A stretch of DNA of 64,000 nucleotides from Citrobacter koseri (GTDB lineage: Bacteria > Pseudomonadota > Gammaproteobacteria > Enterobacterales > Enterobacteriaceae): positions 434,001 through 498,000 of the forward strand of contig UAVY01000002.1 of the NCBI GenBank assembly GCA_900446925.1. The letters run 5' to 3'. How positions within the stretch are numbered: the first letter of the stretch is position 1; each line of letters starts with the position of its first letter. This document shows, piece after piece, positions 34,316 to 46,697 of this stretch. The notes beneath the pieces are model-generated. The model had not been told where the DNA came from. It saw only the letters and a program-made list of their open reading frames with translations, and did not search any database. A program made the position numbers and the translations under genes.

Positions 34316-37225
34316 TTACTGATGCGTGACGACGATAAGACGCAAGGCATCCAGACGCCAGTTGGCCTGATCCAGGCTTTCCATTACCTGCTGACGGTTA
34401 CTGTCGATCGCCGCAAGTTCATCATCACGGATGTTCGGGTTAACGGCGCGCAGCGCTTCCAGACGCGACAGTTCGGCAGACAGTTTTTCATCCGCTTCGC
34501 TACGCGCGGCGTCGATCAGCGCCCGGGCCGATTTCTCCGCCTGCGCTTCGCCCAGTTGCAGAATCGCGTGTACGTCCTGTTGCACCGCGTTGACCAGCTT
34601 GCTGCCGGTATGACGGTTAACGGCGCTCAACTGGCGGTTGAAGGTTTCAAACTCCACCTGCGCGGCCAGGTTATTGCCGTTTTTATCCAGCAGCATGCGC
34701 ACCGGCGTCGGCGGCAGGAAACGGTTAAGCTGTAAATGTTTCGGCGCCTGCGCTTCAACGACATACACCAGTTCCACCAGCAGCGTTCCCACCGGCAACG
34801 CTTTGTTTTTCAACAGCGAAATCGTGCTGCTGCCGGTATCGCCAGACAGAATCAGATCCAGTCCGTTTGCGAATCAGCGGATGTTCCCAGGTAACAAACT
34901 GGGCATCTTCACGCGACAGCGCCACATCACGCTCGAACGTAATGGTGGCAGCCATCTTCCGGCAGGCCAGGGAAGTCCGGCACCAGCATATGATCGGAAG
35001 GCGTCAGTACAATCAGGTTCTCACCACGGTCATCCTGGTTAATCCCGACGATATCAAACAGGTTCATGGCGAAGGCGATCAGGCTGGTGTCGTCATCCTG
35101 TTCTTCAATGCTCTCTGCCAGCGCCTGCGCTTTCTCGCCGCCGTTAGAGTGGATCTCCAGCAGACGGTCGCGCCCTTGCTCCAGCTGCGCCTTCAGCGCT
35201 TCGTGCTGCTCGCGGCAGGTTTTGATCAGCGCGTCAAAACCGTCGGTGTTTTCAGGCGTCGCCAGGTAAGCGATCAGATCGTGATACACCGTATCGTAGA
35301 TGGCGCGACCGGTCGGGCAGGTGTGCTCAAAGGCATCCAGCCCTTCGTGATACCAGCGAACCAGCACGGACTGCGCGGTTTTTTCCAGATACGGAACGTG
35401 GATCTGAATATCGTGCGCCTGGCCGATACGGTCCAGACGGCCAATACGCTGCTCCAGCAAATCCGGGTTAAACGGCAGGTCAAACATCACCAGGTTGCTG
35501 GCGAACTGGAAGTTACGGCCTTCAGAACCGATTTCCGAGCACAGCAGAACCTGCGCGCCGCTGTCTTCTTCGCTAAACCACGCGGCGGCGCGGTCGCGTT
35601 CAATAATGGACATGCCTTCATGGAATACGGCGGCGCGGATGCCTTCGCGCTCGCGCAGCACCTGCTCCAGTTGCAGCGCGGTGGCGGCTTTCGCGCAGAT
35701 CACCAGCACTTTCTGCGAGCGGTGGCTGGTCAGATGCCCCATCAGCCACTCCACGCGCGGGTCGAAGTTCCACCAGGTGCCGCTATCCCCTTCGAATTCC
35801 TGATAAATCTGCTCCGGGTAGAGCATATCGCGCGCTCTGTCCTCCGCGCTTTTACGCGCGCCCATAATGCCGGAGACTTAATCGCCGTCTGATATTGCGT
35901 TGGCAGCGGCAGCTTGATGGTGTGCAGCTCGCGTTTCGGGAAGCCTTTGACGCCGTTACGGGTGTTGCGGAACAGTACGCGGCTGGTGCCGTGTCTGTCC
36001 ATCAGCATGGAGACCAGCTCCTGGCGGGCATTCTGCGCGCCATCGCGGTCGCTGTTCGCCGTTTGCAGCAGCGGTTCGATGTCCTGCTCGCCAATCAGGT
36101 CGCCGAGCATGTTCAGCTCTTCGTTGCTCAGCTTGTTGCCTGCCAGCAGCATGGCGACGGCGTCGGCGACCGGGCGATAATTTTTTTGCTCTTCGACAAA
36201 TTGTTCGAAGTCGTGGAAACGGCTCGGGTCGAGCAGACGCAGGCGGGCGAAGTGGCTTTCCATTCCCAGCTGTTCCGGCGTTGCGGTCAGCAGCAGGACG
36301 CCAGGCACGCGTTCCGCCAGTTGTTCAATCGCCATATATTCGCGGCTTGGCGCGTCTTCGCTCCACACCAGGTGGTGAGCTTCATCGACGACCAGCAGGT
36401 CCCATTGTGCGTCGCACAGATGTTCCAGACGCTGTTTGTTGCGACGCGCGAAGTCCAGCGAGCAGATAACCAGTTGCTCGGTTTCAAACGGGTTGTAGGC
36501 ATCGTGCTGGGCTTCGGTGTAACGCTCGTCGTCGAACAGCGCGAAGCGCAGGTTGAAGCGGCGCAGCATTTCAACCAGCCACTGATGCTGCAAAGTTTCC
36601 GGGACGATGATCAGCACGCGTTCCGCCGCGCCAGACAGCAGCTGTTGGTGCAGGATCATCCCGGCTTCGATGGTTTTTCCTAAGCCCACTTCATCCGCCA
36701 GCAGGACGCGCGGCGCGTGGCGGCGACCGACATCATGGGCAATGTTGAGCTGGTGGGGAATCAGGCTGGTGCGCTGACCGCGCAGGCCGCTCCACGGCAT
36801 GCGGTACTGCTCGCTCTGAAAATTTACGTGCGCGGTAGCGCAGGGCGAATCGGTCCATCCCGGTCGATTTGCCCGGCGAACAGGCGATCCTGCGGTTTAC
36901 TGAAAACCAGCTTGCTGTCGAGCAGGACTTCACGCAGCGTGACGGCGGTTTCTTCGGTATCAAGGCGGGTGCCAGTATAGGCAAGCAGACCGTTTTCTTC
37001 TTTTACTTCATCGATTTGTAGCTGCCAGCCTTCATGGCTTGTAATCGTATCACCAGGGTTAAACATCACGCGGGTCACGGGGGAGTCACTGCGCGCATAC
37101 AGACGGTTTTCACCTGTCGCCGGGAAAAGTAAGGTGACAGTTCGCGCATCCATCGCGACGACGGTTCCAAGTCCCAGTTCGCTTTCTGTATCGCTGATCC
37201 AGCGTTGACCAAGTGTAAAAGGCAT
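34316..37225 (-). CDS. rapA: RNA polymerase-associated helicase-like protein RapA; several indels
   Basis: RapA (HepA) is a Swi2/Snf2 ATPase that recycles stalled RNA polymerase. The N-terminal RNAP-binding domain starts [18 protein letters not shown]. Walker A is [13 protein letters not shown], the DEAH box is [16 protein letters not shown], and the helicase C domain has [20 protein letters not shown] and [10 protein letters not shown]. Frame breaks lie near 36855, 35880 (missing A), 34955 and 34865. The four pieces join into about 968 residues, the family length. rapA is upstream of rluA in the same direction. Confidence 0.95.
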
Positions 37226-37357
37226 ATATGTTCGGCTCTATATCTTTAATTGCAGGCAATAATCACCCGCTACCAAAAATAGAATGGCAGCAGTGTTAAT
37301 TGGGTCCAGGAATGGAAAGGGCGCTATGGTAATGGATGGCGGCGCATTCGTCACGCG

Positions 37358-39713
37358 TCAAAATAACCCCAGTTGTCCTGTGAGTAGTGTAGCAAAATTA
37401 TCATCGATGAAGGGAAGTATTCCCTCTGCGACCGGCTGTAGCTGGCGGGTTAAATAGTGCTCGTAATCCAGCGGTGAATGCCGGTAATCCAGCGGCTCAG
37501 GGGCCGTTAGTCGTCCACACGTATTTGATCGTGCCGCGGTTCTGATACTGCGCCGGGCGCCCCAGCTTGATGTTTTGTTCATCGGCGAGCCGGGGCGGCG
37601 CGAACGTGCGGCGGAACGTTACGCTGATATTCGCTCAACGGGCGGCGCAGTCGCTTGCGGTAAACCAGCTGTTCATCCAGCTTGCCCGTCATCAGGTTAT
37701 CGATGGTTTCCCGGACATACTCCTGATAGGGTTCCTGGCGGAAGATACGCAGGTAAAGCTCCTGCTGGAATCGCTGCGCCAGCGGCGTCCAGTCGGTGCG
37801 CACGGTCTCCAGCCCTTTAAATACCATTCGCTGCTTCTCGCCTTCCTGAATCAGTCCGGCATAGCGCTTTTTGCTGCCGGTGTCCGCCCCACGAATGGTC
37901 GGCATCAGAAAACGGCGGAAGTGGGTTTCAAACTCTAATTCCAGCGCGCTGGTCAGCTTTTGCTGTTGCAGGGATTGCGTCCACCAGTCATTCACATGAC
38001 GCACCAGCTCGCGGCCAATCCTTGCCGCCTCGTCTTCAGAATGCGCGCCTTTCAGCCAGACGAAAGTGGAATCCGTATCGCCGTAGATCACGTCATAGCC
38101 CTGCGCCTCGATCAGCGCTTTGGTCTGACGCATGATCGCGTGGCCGCGCATGGTGATCGACGAGGCCAGTCGGGGATCGAAAAAAGCGGCAGGCCGTCGT
38201 CCCGAGCACGCCGTAAAACGCATTCATGATGATCTTCAGCGCCTGGGACAGCGGTTTATTGCCGTGGCGTTTGGCCTCATCGCGCCCGTGCCAGATCTGC
38301 GTGACGATCTCCGGGAGACAGTGCGTTTCTCGCGAGAACCAGGCGTCAAGAAAGCCTTCGGTGCTGTGTGTCGGGTCCGGTTGCGCCATCCCTTCCACCA
38401 GCCCAACCGGGTCGATCAGGAACGTGCGAATGATCGACGGGTACAGGCTCTTATAATCCAGCACCAGTACGGAGTCATACAGGCCAGGGCGCGAGTCCAT
38501 CACGTAACCGCCAGGACTGGCATGCGGCGGGACTTCACCGAGATTCGGCGCAACGTAACCGGCGCGATGCATACGGGGAAAATAGAGATGACCGAAGGCG
38601 GCGACAGAACCACCGTGGCGGTCAGCGGGCAGACCGTTAACGGTGGCGCGCTCCAGTAAAAACGGCATGATCTCCGTCTTATGAAAAATCTGCGTCACCA
38701 GCTCGCAGTCCTTGAGGTTATACGTGGCGAGCGCGGGCTTATCTTCGGCGAAACGGCGGTCAATTTCGTCCATTCTGTCCCAGGGATTATCGATCGATTT
38801 CCCTTCGCCAAGCAGCTCCTGGGCCACGGTTTCCAGTGAAAATGATGAGAAATTCCAGAACGCGGATTTGAGCGCCTCAATGCCGTCAATGATCAACCGC
38901 CCTTTGGCCTGGGCGAAAAACACGCCGTTCTTGAAACCGTGCTCGCGCCATTCCAGCTCGGTGTTGTCGCGCCCCAGACGTAATGGGATACGATAGCGCT
39001 CGGCATGTTTTTGCAGGACGCGTAAATCAAACTGCACCACGTTCCAGCCGATGATCACATCGGGATCGTGCCGGGCAAACCAGTCGTTGAGTTTTTCCAG
39101 CAGCAGCGGGCGGCTCGCCGCATACTCAAGCTGGAAATCCAGCGCTGAGGCATCGCCATTCGCCGGGCCGAGCATAAAAACGACGCGTTGCCCGCAGCCT
39201 TGCAGGCCAATGCAGTACAGCTCGCCGTGTCGGGTGGTTTCAATATCCAGCGATACCCATTTCAGCGGGGGGACGGTAGTCTGGGTGCGGTTTCAGGCGG
39301 GCATTGACGATCGCGCCGTCTTTTGTGTCGCCCTCCAGCCAAACGGGAGCGGTGATAAACCGCTCCATCAGGTAACGTTCCGGCGGGCGCACATCGGCTT
39401 CATAGACCGTTACGCCCTGTTCTTTCAGCTGTTTTTCCAGACGCATCAGCTGTCGGTGCGAGCGGCAGTACAACCCCGAGACAGGCTGGCGATGAAAATC
39501 CTGCAAATTGAGCGGCGTCAGGCGATAGCCGTTTTCTGTGCGCAGCAGCGAGGTGACGCGGGCGGCCTGATGCGTAGGGATAAACGCGACCGACTCCTGC
39601 GGCGCGAGCGTGACCTGCAAAGGACCGGTGTCCGTTGCCAGCCAGAATGAGACCTCCGTTCCTTGCGGGGTATCCCGCCAGTGCCGGGTTAAAATAAAAC
39701 CTGCCTGCGCCAC
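37358..39713 (-). CDS. polB: DNA polymerase II; four indels
   Basis: PolB is the SOS-inducible B-family polymerase used in replication restart and translesion synthesis. The start is the GTG at 39713 ([14 protein letters not shown]). Recognisable parts are an exonuclease domain with [14 protein letters not shown], polymerase motif [26 protein letters not shown], and motif C YGDTDSTF. Extra bases near 39268, 38184, 37600 and 37512 break the frame. The corrected protein has 783 residues ending LTGQLGLF. A LexA box lies 56 bp upstream. Confidence 0.95.
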
Positions 39714-39731
39714 GCTGCGTACTCATTAAAA

Positions 39732-39756
39732 AACCAGGCATGATTATAGCCTGGTT
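39732..39756 (-). terminator. Rho-independent terminator of araBAD, overlapping the polB promoter
   Basis: Read leftward, the perfect stem AACCAGGC / GCCTGGTT with a 9-base loop is followed by a T-run (39728-39733). It lies 55 bp after the araD stop. The loop TATAATCAT contains a perfect -10 hexamer for polB. Confidence 0.75.
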
Positions 39757-39768
39757 CGGAACGTTTTG

Positions 39769-39784
39769 CTGTGGTTTTATACAG
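39769..39784 (-). promoter_or_regulatory. LexA box of polB
   Basis: The 16-mer CTGTGGTTTTATACAG is a perfect CTGT-N8-ACAG SOS operator. It lies upstream of polB and about 20 bp from the TATAAT at 39743-39748, so LexA would overlap the -35 region. polB (dinA) is a known SOS gene. Confidence 0.85.
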
Positions 39785-39810
39785 GTATGGTTGCGCCGTC
39801 GGGCTATCCG

Positions 39811-40507
39811 TTACTGCCCGTAATAGGCCTTCGCCCCGTGTTTGCGCAGGTAGTGCTTATCCAGCAACGTTTTGCTGCATATCCGGCAACTGTGGCGCAA
39901 GCTGGCGGCAGAAGATGCCCATACAAGCGACCTCCTCCAGCACAATGGCGTTATGCACCGCGTCTTCGGCGTTTTTGCCCCAGGTGAACGGACCGTGTGA
40001 ATGCACCAGCACGCCGGGCATCTGCGCGGCATCGATACCCTGTTTTTCAAAGGTTTCGACGATGACGTTGCCCGTTTCCCATTCATATTCGCCGTTGATC
40101 TCCGCATCGGTCATTTTGCGCGTGCAGGGGATCGTGCCGTAAAAATAGTCCGCATGGGTCGTCCCCGTCGCCGGAATGGATTGCCCGGCCTGCGCCCAGA
40201 TGGTCGCGTGGCGCGAATGGGTGTGGACGATGCCGCCAATCGACGGGAAAGACTGATACAACAGACGGTGGGTCGGCGTATCGGAGGAGGGCTTTTTCGT
40301 TCCTTCCACCACTTCACCCGTGGCGATGCTGACCACCACCATATCCTCTGCGCTCATCACGCTGTAGTCGACGCCGGAAGGTTTAATGATGAAGACGCCG
40401 CGCTCGCGATCGATGGCGCTGACGTTCCCCCAGGTGAGAGTCACCAGATTGTGTTTTGGCAGCGCCAGATTGGCTTCCAGTACCTGACGTTTGAGATCTT
40501 CTAACAT
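39811..40507 (-). CDS. araD: L-ribulose-5-phosphate 4-epimerase; one indel
   Basis: AraD converts L-ribulose-5-P to D-xylulose-5-P, the last step of arabinose entry into the pentose phosphate pathway. It belongs to the class II aldolase family. The motifs [23 protein letters not shown] (zinc His pair) and [13 protein letters not shown] are clear. The start is MLEDLKRQ at 40507. An extra A near 39865 shifts the last 18 residues. Corrected, the protein ends [14 protein letters not shown], 231 residues. It is separated from araA by a REP pair. Confidence 0.95.
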
Positions 40508-40518
40508 AGCTGTCTCCA

Positions 40519-40602
40519 CGCCGGATGGCGCTGCGCTTATCCGGCCTACGAGGTTGGTGCGACCTGTAGGCCGGATAAGGCATTTACGCCGCCATCCGGC
40601 AA
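40519..40602. repeat. REP/BIME pair between araA and araD
   Basis: Opposed REP units GCCGGATGGCGCTG...TTATCCGGCCTAC and GTAGGCCGGATAAGGC...CCATCCGGC lie inside the araBAD operon. They may protect the araBA message and lower araD yield. Confidence 0.9.
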
Positions 40603-40605
40603 CTG

Positions 40606-42109
40606 TTAACGTTTGAAACCGTAATAAACTTCGTTCCAGCGCAGCGCGTCTTTAAAGGCGGGCAGACGGGTATCGTTATCGATGACGGTGATTTCGATAT
40701 CGTGCATCTCTGCGAACTGGCGCATATCGTTCAGATCCAGCGCATGGCTGAAGACGGTGTGGTGCGCGCCACCGGCGAGAATCCACGCTTCGGATGCGGT
40801 GGTCAGATCCGGCTGGGCTTTCCACAGCGCGTTGGCGACCGGCAGCTTCGGCAGGTCATGCGGCGTTTTTACGGTGTCGATGCAGTTGACCAGCAGACGA
40901 TAGCGATCGCCGAGGTCGATCAGGCTGGCGACGATCGCCGGGCCGGTTTGGGTGTTAAAGATCAGACGTGCGGGCGCGTCTTTACCCCCGATGCCGAGGT
41001 GCTGCACGTCGAGGATCGGTTTTTCTTCCACCGCGATAGACGGGCATACTTCCAGCATGTGCGAGCCGAGCACCAGATCGTTGCCCTTCTCAAAGTGGTA
41101 GGTGTAATCCTCCATAAATGAGGTGCCGCCCGGCAAACCGCCAGACATCACTTTCATGATGCGAAGCAGCGCGGCGGTTTTCCAGTCGCCTTCGCCAGCG
41201 AAACCGTAGCCCTGTTGCATCAGGCGCTGTACGGCCAGCCCTGGAAGCTGCTTCAGGCCGTGTAAATCTTCAAACGTCGTGGTGAACGCGTGGAAGCCGC
41301 CCTGTTCCAGAAAGCGCTTCATGCCCAGTTCAATACGCGCGGCTTCCAGCACGTTCTGCCGCTTGTCGCCGTGAATTTGCGTCGCGGGCGTCAGGGTATA
41401 GCGGCTTTCGTATTCATCCACCAGCGCGTTAATGTCGCCGTCGCTAACCGCATTCACGACCTGTACCAGGTCGCCCACCGCCCAGGTATTCACCGAGAAG
41501 CCGAACTTGATCTGCGCCGCCACTTTATCGCCGTCGGTCACGGCCACTTCACGCATGTTGTCGCCAAAGCGGCACACTTTCAGGTGGCGGGTGTCCTGCC
41601 TGGAGACCGCCTGGCGCATCCATGAGCCGATACGCGCGTGCGCGTGTTTATCCTGCCAGTGACCGGTCACTACCGCGTGCTGCTGACGCATACGCGCGCC
41701 GATAAAACCAAACTCGCGTCCGCCATGTGCGGTCTGATTCAGGTTCATAAAGTCCATGTCGATGCTGTCCCACGGCAGGGCGGCATTGAACTGGGTGTGG
41801 AACTGCAACAGCGGCTTGTTGAGAATACTCAGCCCGTTAATCCACATTTTCGCGGGCGAGAAGGTGTGCAGCCAGACCACCAGGCCCGCACAGCGATCGT
41901 CATAACTGGCGTCACGACAAATCGCGGTGATCTCGTCAGGCGACGTCCCCAGCGGCTTCAGCACCAGTTTTGCAGGGCAGTTTCGCTTCGGTATTCAGCG
42001 CCTTTACCACATGTTCGGCATGCTGAGTAACCTGGCGCAGCGTTTCAGAGCCATACAAATGCTGGCTGCCAATCACAAACCACACTTCATAGTTGTCAAA
42101 AATCGTCAT
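40606..42109 (-). CDS. araA: L-arabinose isomerase; one indel
   Basis: AraA isomerises L-arabinose to L-ribulose. The start is [20 protein letters not shown] at 42109. Downstream signatures include [28 protein letters not shown], and [14 protein letters not shown] and [10 protein letters not shown] with the manganese ligands. An extra A near 41972 shifts the frame after AKLPCK. Corrected length is 500 residues, as expected. It starts 10 bp after araB. Confidence 0.96.
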
Positions 42110-42119
42110 TGTCGTGTCC

Positions 42120-43930
<1,811 letters not shown>

Positions 43931-43939
43931 TGGCATTGC

Positions 43940-43960
43940 AAAGTGTGACGCCGTGCAAAT
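43940..43960. promoter_or_regulatory. CRP site between araBAD and araC
   Basis: The sequence around AAGTGTGACGCCGTGCAAAT matches the E. coli ara CRP site almost exactly and lies next to araI1. Confidence 0.85.
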
Positions 43961-43988
43961 ATTCAATGTGGACATTTCTGTCGTAGTT

Positions 43989-44025
43989 ATAGACACTTTT
44001 GTTACCCGTTTTTATCGCCTTCGCA
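43989..44025. promoter_or_regulatory. araO1 operator region
   Basis: The segment TAGACACTTTTGTTACCCG is nearly identical to the E. coli araO1 region overlapping the araC promoter, where AraC represses its own gene. Confidence 0.7.
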
Positions 44026-44127
44026 ATCGGCCTTTGTTACAAATCTCTTTTCTCAAGCGGGGTTGATGGTCCGTAACCGCAATGACGGCGGGGCGCAGAG
44101 GGGAAGGTGAAGATGTTTCACTCAATA

Positions 44128-44145
44128 TGGACAATTGGTTTCTTC
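44128..44145. promoter_or_regulatory. araO2 operator in the araC leader
   Basis: TGGACAATTGGTTTCTTC is identical to the E. coli araO2 core. It lies about 214 bp from araI1, the spacing that allows the AraC repression loop. Confidence 0.85.
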
Positions 44146-44169
44146 TCAGAACGCCGGAGTATTGAATTT

Positions 44170-45015
44170 ATGGCTGGAAAACGCAGAATGATCCCCTGCT
44201 GCCGGGTTATTCGTTTAATGCGCATCTGGTTGCCGGGCTGACGCCCATTGAGGCGAACGGCTATCTGGATTTTTTTATCGACCGCCCGCTGGGGATGAAG
44301 GGTATATCCTTAATCTTACGATTCGCGGGAAGGGGTGATCAATAACCACGGCAAACAGTTTGTCTGCCGTCCGGGGGATATTTTGCTGTTTCCGCCTGGC
44401 GAGGTACACCACTACGGTCGCCATCCCAATGCGAGCGAATGGTATCACCAGTGGGTGTACTTCCGACCGCGCGCCTACTGGCAGGAGTGGCTCACCTGGC
44501 CGACGATTTTTGCGCAGACCGGTTTTTTCCGCCCTGACGAAGCGCACCAGCCGCGTTTTAATGAGCTTTTTGGTCAAATCATCAATGCCGGGCAGGGGAA
44601 GGGCGCTACTCTGAACTGCTGGCGATTAACCTGCTGGAGCAGCTTCTGCTGCGACGTATGGAGGCGATCAATGAATCGTTGCATCCGCCGATGGACAGCC
44701 GGGTGCGCGATGCCTGTCAGTACATCAGCGATCATCTGGCGGACAGCCAGTTTGATATTGCCAGCGTAGCGCAGCATGTCTGCCTGTCGCCGTCTCGCCT
44801 GTCGCACCTGTTCCCGCCAACAGTTAGGCATTAGCGTACTGAGCTGGCGCGAGGATCAGCGCATCAGCCAGGCGAAGCTGCTGCTCAGCACGACGCGGAT
44901 GCCGATAGCCACCGTCGGGCGCAATGTCGGGTTTGACGATCAGCTTTATTTCTCTCGCGTCTTTAAAAAATGTACCGGGGCCAGCCCGAGCGAGTTCCGC
45001 GCTGGTTGTGAATAA
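44170..45015 (+). CDS. araC: Arabinose operon regulator AraC; several compensating indels
   Basis: AraC activates araBAD with arabinose and represses by looping without it. The N-terminal cupin arm and pocket ([18 protein letters not shown]) is followed by a C-terminal AraC/XylS double HTH ([46 protein letters not shown]). The indels are two extra bases at 44176-44181, single losses near 44302, 44330 and 44597, and one gain near 44815. The net is zero and the span encodes 281 residues ending FRAGCE. The E. coli protein continues another 11 residues, while Salmonella and Citrobacter AraC stop here. Confidence 0.94.
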
Positions 45016-45134
45016 AAAGTGAATGATGTGTCTGCAAAGATGTCATAACGCGTAATCTATTCAGACAATTGGCGACTTGACGAAGCGGGTGAGGGTTAGC
45101 AGAATCGCTGCTTCGTAAATCTGACGGACACATT

Positions 45135-45904
45135 ATGCAAGCATTGCTGGAACACTTTATTCTCCAATCCGCTCTGTACTCGCTAATTGCGGTGGCGCTG
45201 GTGGCCTTTTCTGGAGTCGCTGGCGTTGGTCGGTCTGATTCTGCCCGGTACGGTGATGATGGCGGGGCTGGGGGCGCTTATCGGCAGCGGTGAGCTGAAT
45301 TTCTGGCATGCGTGGCTGGCGGGCATTATCGGTTGCCTGCTGGGGGACTGGATCTCCTTCTGGTTGGGCTGGCGCTTCAAAAAGCCGCTGCACCGCTGGT
45401 CTTTTATGAAAAAGAACAAAGCGCTGCTGGATAAAACCGAACACGCGCTGCATCAACACAGCATGTTCACCATTCTGGTCGGGCGTTTTGTCGGCCCGAC
45501 GCGGCCGCTGGTGCCGATGGTGGCGGGTATGCTGGATCTGCCCGTCGCGAAAATTTATCGTGCCGAATATTATTGGCTGCGTGCTGTGGCCGCCGTTCTA
45601 TTTCTTGCCGGGGATTCTGGCGGGCGCTGCGATCGACATTCCGGCCGATATGCAGAGTGGTTATTTCAAATGGCTGTTGTTGGCAACGGCGCTGCTGCTG
45701 TGGCTGGCGGCCTGGCTGTGCTGGCGGTTATGGCGTAGCGGTAAGGCCGCCGCCGATCGCTTAACGCCGTTTTTACCGCGAGGCCGCCTGTTATGGCTGG
45801 CGCCGGTGATGCTCGGCGCGGGCATTGTCGCGCTGGTGATGCTGCTTCGTCATCCGCTGATGCCGGTGTATATCGATATTCTGCGTAAAGTCGTGGGTTA
45901 CTGA
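45135..45904 (+). CDS. yabI: DedA-family inner-membrane protein YabI; two indels
   Basis: This is a DedA/VTT-domain membrane protein with about five to six hydrophobic segments. The family is linked to envelope homeostasis and lipid scrambling. The signature region FLESLALVGLILPGT and the conserved FVGPTRPLVPMVAGM with its Arg are visible. The start is MQALLEHFI at 45135. An extra T near 45206 and an extra A near 45552 break the frame. Corrected length is 255 residues, ending DILRKVVGY. It follows araC, as in E. coli. Confidence 0.93.
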
Positions 45905-45913
45905 GGAATCTTT

Positions 45914-45990
45914 TGCCGGATGGCGCTGACGCTTATCCGGCCTACAACGGATGCCTGTCCGTAGGCCCGGTAAGCGCAGCGCCACCGGGC
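45914..45990. repeat. REP/BIME pair between yabI and thiQ
   Basis: Opposed units GCCGGATGGCGCTG...TTATCCGGCCTAC and GTAGGCCCGGTAAGCG...CCACCGGGC lie between convergent genes. Confidence 0.9.
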
Positions 45991-45996
45991 ACCCCA

Positions 45997-46697
45997 TTAC
46001 GCTTTAATGCCCAGCAATGCCGAAGCGCTGGCCTGACCGCTTAATAACTCATCCGTTTTGCCCTGCCATGCGATACGCCCGTCGGCCACGACAATCGAGC
46101 GTGACGCAATGCGCGCGGCATCTTCCACGCTATGCGACACCATCAGCAGGGTTAATTGCTGGTCGCGGCAGACGTCGCCGACCAACGTCAGCATCTCCTG
46201 ACGCAGGGCGGGATCGAGAGCGGAAAACGGCTCGTCGAGCAGCAATACCGGCTGCTCGCGCACCAGGCAGCGCGCAAGCGCCACGCGTTGACGTTGCCCG
46301 CCGGAAAGCTCGCCCGGCAGGCGCTCCAGCAGATTTTCGATCCCCATCTGGCGTGCAATATGATGCAGCTTCTCCCGCTGAGCCGCGTTCAGCTTTAGCC
46401 CAGGGTTTAACCCCAGCCCGATGTTCTGCTGCACGTTGAGGTGGCTGAACAGATTATTTTCCTGAAACAGCATGGAAACGGGACGGCGGGAGGGCGGTGT
46501 CGTGGTGTGATCCTGACCTTCAATCATTATTGTGCCGCTGGGCCGGTGTCAGAAACCCGGCGATTAAATTCAGCAACGTACTTTTCCCGGCGCCGCTTGG
46601 CCCGAGAACCGCCACCTGTTCACCCGCGCGCCACCGACAGTGTGAAGCGCATGGGCAAATGGTGATAAAGCCAGGTGATATCAGTCAGTTTTAACAT
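45997..46697 (-). CDS. thiQ: Thiamine ABC transporter ATP-binding protein; two indels
   Basis: ThiQ is the ATPase of the ThiBPQ importer for thiamine and TPP. The start is [16 protein letters not shown] at 46697, overlapping the thiP stop by 7 bp. Walker A ([10 protein letters not shown]) lies in the frame restored after an extra G near 46624. The ABC signature is [15 protein letters not shown] and Walker B is [13 protein letters not shown]. An extra C near 46541 is the second break. Corrected length is 232 residues, the family length. Confidence 0.95.

Noticed and set aside
34867..36683. Long open frames (341 and 262 residues) on the plus strand opposite rapA
   Set aside because: They are antisense to rapA, with no ribosome site and compositionally odd Arg/Gln/Val-rich translations typical of shadow frames in GC-rich coding DNA.
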